This document shows positions 59,051-64,000 of a stretch of DNA of 64,000 bases, in pieces. This stretch comes from Bacteroidota bacterium (lineage in GTDB: Bacteria; Bacteroidota; Bacteroidia; Chitinophagales; Chitinophagaceae). Numbering within the stretch: position 1 is the first letter of the stretch; every line of letters starts with the position of its first letter. The translations under genes were made by a program, and so were the position numbers. The notes under the pieces were generated by a model. That model was not told the DNA's origin. It ran no database searches and saw only the letters and a program-made list of their open reading frames with translations. Location: positions 18,412-82,411 of the forward strand of contig JAFDYE010000333.1 of NCBI GenBank assembly GCA_018267585.1, given 5' to 3'.

Positions 59051-60358
59051 CTAAAAGGTCTCGTTCAGGTTCAGGAAAAATCCCTTCCTGCCAAACCGGC
59101 CAAATGCATAATCCAGAGCCAGATTCGTCCGCGTATGCTTATTGAACAGCACCCGGAGCCCCGCACCATAACCCGGCTGGAACACCTGAAAGATCTTCGT
59201 GCCGTGCTCGTCATTCCCCGTCTGAAGGTTTGCAAAAGACACCCCGCTGATGAATTTATTGGCGAGTATCGGAAAACGCAGCTCCAGCTCGGTATCGTTG
59301 AACTGGGTTCCCTTGAAATACTGGGCCGTATACCCCCTGCCGCTTCGGTACGACCCGTCCCTGGCCGTACCGGGCAGCTCGAGATAAGGCAGGTCACCGC
59401 TGACCAGATAGGAGCCCCAGTTCCAGAAAGCAAGCACAAACTCAGGGCTGGCAGCAGACAGGCTGAAATACTTCCTGAAGTCGGAGGTCAGCTGCACCGA
59501 ATTTTTTGTGCTTCCTATCCAGGTCTGGTTGACACGGACGCCGGCATCAAAGAAAATACCCTTGTAAGCGCGGTTCGGATTATCCCGCGTAATGTATTCG
59601 ATGTTAAAAAGAAACCCGTTCGCGGAATAACGATCCTTTGGAAACCCATGACGGTTGTCATAGACGCTGGAAGGCGTAGCATTGTTGGTCGTATCCCCTG
59701 AGTTGATATGCCTCCTGATCTCAAACGACAGGCCCGCCCCGACAAAAAGGTTCTTCGCCACATTCTTATACACCTTCTCCCTCACATTATAGTAATACGA
59801 ACGGATGAGATAACCCTTATGTGTAGGGTCACCCAGCACGGAATCCTCCTTCGTGCCCCCGCTGAGGCCTCGCCCGATACCATAGCCAAAATCAGGCGTA
59901 ACAGTTTTTGCAACCACCAGATTCCCCTGCAGATTCCATTTGTTGCCGGGCGTGAAAACGTTATGATTGATATAGAAATAAATAATACCCTTGGTCGTAA
60001 TGCTGGCGGACGTGGCCCCAACCGAAAAAAGGGTGGCAGAGTCGTTCCCCAGCCTCCGGCCGGCGACGGCCTTGATACCCAGCTGACCCCCAATAGTAGG
60101 ATTCGCCGCGATATTGGGGACGACGGTTATGCCAGACCGGTTATGCATGGGATTGACCTCCCGGTGAGGATGGAGGATCGACCGGGTCAGATCAGTGAAA
60201 TCGAACTGTTTGCCGAGATCCTCCACCGGCCGCAGCCGCTTTCCACTCCCTGCGCGCAACGAATCTGTCTTGAGGGAATCGGCCGGATGTACGACCTGCC
60301 CGTATGCAGACCATTGTATACCAAGAATAAAAAATATTACGCACCACCTTAAGCTCAT
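59051..60358 (-). CDS. BamA/TamA (Omp85)-like outer-membrane protein
   Basis: About 435 residues from the ATG at 60358, with a signal peptide (WCVIFFILGIQWSAYGQ); an in-frame TTG at 60376 is rejected. The C-terminal region has the bacterial surface antigen (D15) pattern of beta-strands, e.g. FLFNIEYITRDNPNRAYKGIFFDAGVR, LRFPILANKFISGVSFANL and GYGAGLRVLFNKHTRTNLALDYAFG, ending in FLNLNETF. No POTRA domains are evident, since only about 80 residues precede the barrel. It may be a stand-alone barrel relative of Omp85. It is co-transcribed with the ABC exporter (14-bp gap). Function not established. Confidence 0.85.
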   Translation of the reverse strand: MSLRWCVIFFILGIQWSAYGQVVHPADSLKTDSLRAGSGKRLRPVEDLGKQFDFTDLTRSILHPHREVNPMHNRSGITVVPNIAANPTIGGQLGIKAVAGRRLGNDSATLFSVGATSASITTKGIIYFYINHNVFTPGNKWNLQGNLVVAKTVTPDFGYGIGRGLSGGTKEDSVLGDPTHKGYLIRSYYYNVREKVYKNVAKNLFVGAGLSFEIRRHINSGDTTNNATPSSVYDNRHGFPKDRYSANGFLFNIEYITRDNPNRAYKGIFFDAGVRVNQTWIGSTKNSVQLTSDFRKYFSLSAASPEFVLAFWNWGSYLVSGDLPYLELPGTARDGSYRSGRGYTAQYFKGTQFNDTELELRFPILANKFISGVSFANLQTGNDEHGTKIFQVFQPGYGAGLRVLFNKHTRTNLALDYAFGRFGRKGFFLNLNETF

Positions 60359-60484
60359 GAGTTGTAAACAATACAAACCTCGTTCCTGAATTATTTCTGT
60401 CGGGAATTGGTTTTTTGACTGTTTTATACCCCAGAATGGGGAAATTTAAGCAGCAAAGGATAGCTGCACCGCACCCTGAAACTC

Positions 60485-61678
60485 CTAACGGACCGGCAGC
60501 GTAAAATAGAAGGATGACCCTACGTCCTCGTTCTTCTCGGCCCAGATAGAACCCCTGTGCTCACGGACGATTCCGGAACTGATATATAACCCCATTCCAA
60601 AGCCGCTATACTTGTCGGCAACGGCCTCTTCACGAAAATATTTATCGAACAGCCGGTTGATACTCTTTTTGGAAATACCGATACCCTCGTCCCGGACACA
60701 GATGGTAAGACCGTCGCTGTCCGAGCTGCAGTTGATATCGATCCGGGTGTTGGGGTCGGAATACTTGGCAGCATTGCTGACCAGATTGGTCAGCACCTGC
60801 TCGATACGAAGTCCATCCATTCTGATCATTACCGCTGCCGGACAGGGCGCCCAAAAGAGCTGATGCGTCGGAACCAGGTGCTCTAAAATTGGCATCAGGT
60901 CAGTCATATAACCATTCCAATCCGTGTCCTGCATATGATAGTCCAGCTTACCCGACTCGATCTTGGAGATGTCCAGCAGCTGCTCTATCAGCACGTGCAG
61001 CTTGCGGACCTGGTGATCGATCTTTTCCAGGTAACGCAGTACTTTACCAGACGCTTCCGTCGTGCCCGCATTGAGCGCAAGCTTGGTAAAAGCCATTATC
61101 GAGGTCAGCGGCGTCTTCAGCTCGTGGCTCGCCACCGAAATGAACTCATTCTTTTTTTCATCCAGCAGCCGGCTATGCTTCAGCGCCTCCTCCTTCTCGA
61201 TTGCCTGCTGATTCAGCAGGTAGTTGCGGACCTTTAGCTTTTCATAAGGCGTTGCAGGCTGGACGACCCGAAAGAACTCAACCGCTTCCAAAATGCGCGT
61301 ATCCGTGATCTTTAAGGACCTTGGGACACCAATGGCGACGCAAATGGTCGTTACGTCACTCTCTTTCTCCTGACTGAACTCGGGGACCAGCACCTGAGCA
61401 TATTTCAAGCCCTCTTCGGACGAAGAGATATCGATCCCGGGAGGGTAGCTGATCCGCCCCGTCAGCATATATTTGGCGCCCTTCTTTTCCATGCCAATGC
61501 TCAGCCAACCGCTATCGGTCCTGTCAATGACAACCCGGCTGATCTCTGCGACCGAGGTAGCGATCGTCGACTGCGTCGAAAGAGAGAGATAAAAGAACTG
61601 AGCCACACTGATCATACGCTTATGCGCAATTACAATGTCCATCTCATTCTCCAGTGAAACCCGGGTGATCTCTGTCAT
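60485..61678 (-). CDS. Histidine kinase with degenerate RsbT-like N-terminal domain
   Basis: The 397-residue protein carries a standard kinase core: HisKA with His185 (ASHELKTPLTS) and HATPase with N box (TNLVSNAAKYS), G1 (VRDEGIGIS) and G2 (GFGMGLYIS). The first 125 residues have no membrane segment. Their pattern (ISVAQFFYLSLSTQSTIATS-VAEISRVVI) matches the RsbT-type ATPase next door (LITAASELVRNMLRYA) but lacks the N-box Asn and the Gly boxes. I therefore infer a degenerate RsbT-like domain, which could dock on the stressosome STAS proteins. It starts 2 bp after the phosphatase gene stop and is the last gene of the operon. No dedicated receiver gene follows in the window. Confidence 0.85.
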   Translation of the reverse strand: MTEITRVSLENEMDIVIAHKRMISVAQFFYLSLSTQSTIATSVAEISRVVIDRTDSGWLSIGMEKKGAKYMLTGRISYPPGIDISSSEEGLKYAQVLVPEFSQEKESDVTTICVAIGVPRSLKITDTRILEAVEFFRVVQPATPYEKLKVRNYLLNQQAIEKEEALKHSRLLDEKKNEFISVASHELKTPLTSIMAFTKLALNAGTTEASGKVLRYLEKIDHQVRKLHVLIEQLLDISKIESGKLDYHMQDTDWNGYMTDLMPILEHLVPTHQLFWAPCPAAVMIRMDGLRIEQVLTNLVSNAAKYSDPNTRIDINCSSDSDGLTICVRDEGIGISKKSINRLFDKYFREEAVADKYSGFGMGLYISSGIVREHRGSIWAEKNEDVGSSFYFTLPVR

Positions 61679-61680
61679 GG

Positions 61681-62691
61681 CTATGCTGATTTACAGACTA
61701 ATACGGATGCATCGTCCGTGCCCCTCACAAACTCATTGTAAAGGGCCGAAGCAATAATCATTCCATGGTGCTGCCCGATCATAGGGAATCGGGTGAGGTC
61801 CCAGCGCGAACGGATTCCGTCAGAACAGGCGATGAACTGCGGATATTCCTCATAGGACAACGACTGGTCATTCATAGTGCCGGGAATATTATAGCCGATG
61901 ATACCATTGTACGATACATGATTCCTGCTACCCAAAGGACCGATCCACCGGCCAGAGATATTACCTACACCAGCTATTTTCCAGGTCCTGGCCCGGCTGT
62001 TATGAACGACTACCAGTCCGACAATACCCCTGGTCTTTCTCAGCTGGGTATGGAGATAGCGGATGACTTCGGTAGGACTTTCTTCGGAGCAGGCAACAAA
62101 TGCTTCTATCGCCTTTTTTACCGCCTGATGAGCATCGACGCCATGACCCAGGCCGTCTGCTATAAGGATCCTTGAGCCCTCCTTTGACTCCAACACGGCA
62201 AAACCGTCCCCGCTGACGGACTCTCCCTGCTTAGCAACGTTGATTCCCTGGCAATCCACCCTTCTCTTCCTCGCAACGGGCTGCTCGTCCTTATAGATCC
62301 TCGAAACAAGAATGGTCCCCCAATCCTTGATGGAATATACGTCGAACTGATCGGATAGCCTTTTTATGCTGCCCAGTCCATGCCCCAGAGTGCTGGAGGA
62401 AGAATAACCATCCGACAAGACCCGGCCTATATCCGGTATTCCCGGCCCCTTGTCAAGACTTATGATCTCTATGTAGGCTCCCCCCGTATCGGACCCCAGC
62501 CCCGCCAGCAGCTCGCCCCCTTTGGCATATTTGTTCAGATTGGAGGTGATCTCGGAGACGATGATGTCGACCTTTCCCACCCTGACCTCATCAAACCCGG
62601 CGCCGGTCACCATTGCATGCACGTCCTTCTTTATCAAGGCAAAATAGCTTCTGTCGTCGGCACGAAAGCTCTTATATGAAGTATTAACCAT
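61681..62691 (-). CDS. RsbT-like ATPase fused to RsbX/SpoIIE-type phosphatase
   Basis: The 336 residues combine an N-terminal HATPase of the switch-kinase type (about 10-140: SEITSNLNKYAKGGE N box, LDKGPGIPD, GHGLGSIKRL) with a C-terminal PP2C/SpoIIE phosphatase (about 145-335). The phosphatase metal-binding Asp residues are in SGDGFAV, ADGLGHGVDA, CSDGIRS and DDASVLV. In the Bacillus stressosome RsbX dephosphorylates RsbR and RsbS to reset the system, so this protein may both kinase and phosphatase the same partners. It overlaps rsbT by 8 bp. Fusions of this type are known in bacterial stressosome modules, but the balance of activities here is unknown. Confidence 0.92.
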   Translation of the reverse strand: MVNTSYKSFRADDRSYFALIKKDVHAMVTGAGFDEVRVGKVDIIVSEITSNLNKYAKGGELLAGLGSDTGGAYIEIISLDKGPGIPDIGRVLSDGYSSSSTLGHGLGSIKRLSDQFDVYSIKDWGTILVSRIYKDEQPVARKRRVDCQGINVAKQGESVSGDGFAVLESKEGSRILIADGLGHGVDAHQAVKKAIEAFVACSEESPTEVIRYLHTQLRKTRGIVGLVVVHNSRARTWKIAGVGNISGRWIGPLGSRNHVSYNGIIGYNIPGTMNDQSLSYEEYPQFIACSDGIRSRWDLTRFPMIGQHHGMIIASALYNEFVRGTDDASVLVCKSA

Positions 62692-63106
62692 TCACCCACT
62701 TTATAATTGTTACGACAGTACCCTTTCCCGCTTCACTGGCGATGCTGAAATCATTGACAAGCCGCTTGGCGCCCGGTAGCCCAAGACCCAGACTTTTACC
62801 GATGGAAAAGCCGTCCTTCATGGCAAGCTGAATGTCACTGATGCCCGGCCCCGAATCTTTGAATACCAGACGGATACCATTCTCCCTACCCTTCGAGACC
62901 ACTTCGATCGTGATTTGCCCGCCGTCGGCATAACGCAACATATTCCTGACAAGCTCGCTGGCAGCCGTAATGAGCTTGGTCTGATTGACCAGGCCCATTT
63001 TTATCTTTTGAGCAAATTCCTTGACGCGGTTTCGGAACAGGATAACATCCTGCTCCTTCGTTATCGCTACGACATCTTTAGACAGGGATATTATCATCTT
63101 CGTCAT
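62684..63106 (-). CDS. rsbT: RsbT-type serine/threonine switch kinase
   Basis: A 140-residue HATPase of the anti-sigma/switch-kinase family. The N box is in ASELVRNMLRYADGG, the G1 motif is FKDSGPGISD, and the G2 motif is SLGLGLPGAKRL. In B. subtilis RsbT phosphorylates RsbS and RsbR upon stress, then leaves the stressosome to activate the phosphatase RsbU. It overlaps rsbS by 29 bp, so translation is coupled. A second Met three codons in is possible. The operon order R-S-T is conserved among stressosome modules. Confidence 0.95.
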   Translation of the reverse strand: MTKMIISLSKDVVAITKEQDVILFRNRVKEFAQKIKMGLVNQTKLITAASELVRNMLRYADGGQITIEVVSKGRENGIRLVFKDSGPGISDIQLAMKDGFSIGKSLGLGLPGAKRLVNDFSIASEAGKGTVVTIIKWVNG

Positions 63107-63488
63107 TTAAATCCTCCTCTTCCTCCTCAAGGACCTGCATCTTCGAACGCAGAAGGTTCATTCCCTTTTCGACATCCAACGCCGTGTGTACTCCTTTCAG
63201 CGGAAGACCCAGCTCAACCAGCGTAATGGCAACCGCCGGCTGCATCCCCACCACTACCGTCTCCGCATCGAGTATCCGGGACATATTGGCAATATTGCCG
63301 ATGATACGCCCCATAAAAGAGTCTACGATGCTGACGGCAGAGATATCGATCAGAACGCCTTTCGCGTCGGTCTTGCTCACCATCTGTACCAGATCGGACT
63401 CGAGATTGAGCGCCAACCTGTCATATAGATCCACCTGAATGGTCACCAGGAGAAAGGCCCCCATTCGAAGTATCGGAATTTTATCCAT
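63078..63488 (-). CDS. rsbS: RsbS-type STAS-domain scaffold protein
   Basis: The 136 residues contain a single STAS domain (about 5-110). The phosphorylated Ser is in SIVDSFMGR, the position of Ser59 in B. subtilis RsbS, and the second region VVVGMQPAVAITLVELG is typical of RsbS. It forms, with RsbR, the roughly 1.8-MDa stressosome core that holds RsbT. The C-terminal tail is an acidic extension (LEEEEEDLNDEDDN) that B. subtilis RsbS lacks. The start is 18 bp after the preceding rsbR-like stop. Confidence 0.94.
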   Translation of the reverse strand: MDKIPILRMGAFLLVTIQVDLYDRLALNLESDLVQMVSKTDAKGVLIDISAVSIVDSFMGRIIGNIANMSRILDAETVVVGMQPAVAITLVELGLPLKGVHTALDVEKGMNLLRSKMQVLEEEEEDLNDEDDNIPV

Positions 63489-63506
63489 TGCCGAAGTTTT
63501 AAAAAA

Positions 63507-63998
63507 TTATTGATTCGGGCTCTTCTTGGCTTCGGCCACCTTCTTTACCTTCAGGTTTAGCGCCTGGAACGCAAACTGTAAAGCGCTGGCCAGTGTGGCT
63601 TTAGTGATGATGTCTGCAAGGTCAATGCCAAGGTGCACGATGGTCTGGGCTATCTCCGGCCGGATACCGCTGATGATGCATTCCGCCCCCATCAGACGGG
63701 TCGCGCTGACGGTCTTGATCAGGTGCTGCGCAACAAGAGAGTCAACGGCAGGAACACCCGAAATATCGAGTATGGTGATGCTGCTGCCCGTAGCCACTAT
63801 TTCATTGAGCAGGCTCTCCATGATGACCTGGGTACGCGAGCTGTCCAGCGTGCCGATGATCGGCAGCGCCAGAATGCCTTCCCAGATCCGGATAACCGGC
63901 GTGGATATCTCCGCGATCTCGTCGGTCTGTCGAAGAATGACCTCCTCCCTGCCTTTTATAAAGGTCTCAAAACTGTTAATGACAAAATGATCCATCAA
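63507..63998 (-). CDS. RsbR-type STAS-domain protein (possibly 5' partial)
   Basis: The last frame at the window edge encodes at least 162 residues with the RsbR linker (REEVILRQTDEIAEISTPVIRIWEG split around residue 25) and a STAS domain. The STAS region has AVDSLVAQHLIKTV, with a Ser where many RsbR proteins have the first phosphorylated Thr. IRPEIAQTIVHLGIDLADIITKATL carries the second Thr region. Full-length RsbR paralogues have about 130 further N-terminal residues that form the sensor domain. The frame is open to the window end, so the gene may extend beyond it; an ATG at 63995 could also begin a short version. It starts the visible operon. Confidence 0.88.
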   Translation of the reverse strand: MMDHFVINSFETFIKGREEVILRQTDEIAEISTPVIRIWEGILALPIIGTLDSSRTQVIMESLLNEIVATGSSITILDISGVPAVDSLVAQHLIKTVSATRLMGAECIISGIRPEIAQTIVHLGIDLADIITKATLASALQFAFQALNLKVKKVAEAKKSPNQ

Positions 63999-64000
63999 CC

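Overview
The window comes from a member of the Bacteroidota, most likely the Chitinophagaceae or a close relative. The evidence is a SecA of about 1,115 residues with the long insertion typical of the phylum, type IX secretion (T9SS) C-terminal sorting domains, a carboxypeptidase-regulatory/Plug/beta-barrel outer-membrane receptor, a LytS/LytTR pair, a DUF4382 lipoprotein, a metalloprotease of the DUF5117/DUF5118 type, and promoter boxes of the TTG-N(17-23)-TAnnTTTG form. Base composition is moderately GC-rich, which produces many long antisense shadow frames. I saw no rRNA, tRNA, CRISPR array, transposase or prophage genes; most of the window is housekeeping and envelope chromosome.

Layout. 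1-2 kb: the end of a histone-deacetylase-family gene, a LexA-like (HTH plus S24) regulator, and a repeat-rich intergenic region before secA. 2-12 kb: secA, a T9SS cargo protein, an alginate-lyase-like protein and a large zinc metalloprotease. 12-21 kb (minus strand): a TonB-type receptor, a LytTR/LytS two-component pair and two exported amidohydrolase-like proteins, of which only one domain keeps its metal ligands. 21-31 kb (plus strand): deoC, a SPOR protein, an M20 peptidase, maeB, the MlaE/MlaF lipid transporter pair, an AraC regulator, a PEBP-family protein and sucD. 31-41 kb: a small exported Asp/Arg repeat protein (minus strand), a very large thioester alpha-2-macroglobulin, EcsC, an FAD oxidoreductase and two MtfA-like peptidases. 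41-53 kb: aspS, a membrane protein, a trypsin-like protease, rarA-elaA, two envelope proteins, a 5'-nucleotidase, uvrA and a DUF4382 lipoprotein.

53.5-56.4 kb is a complete methionine-control unit: a promoter, a SAM-I riboswitch, an intrinsic terminator, a cystathionine-gamma-synthase-family gene and homoserine dehydrogenase. 56.4-60.4 kb holds a beta-barrel protein, an ABC exporter and an Omp85-like protein.

60.5-64 kb (minus strand) is a stressosome operon: RsbR-type STAS, RsbS-type STAS, RsbT-type switch kinase, a fusion of an RsbT-like ATPase with a SpoIIE/RsbX-like phosphatase, and a histidine kinase whose N-terminal domain looks like a degenerate RsbT fold. No sigma-B gene is visible, so this kinase is the best candidate output in view. 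I consider it the most interesting system here. The stressosome core is a known family; the degenerate ATPase on the kinase and the ATPase-phosphatase fusion are the parts that deserve testing.
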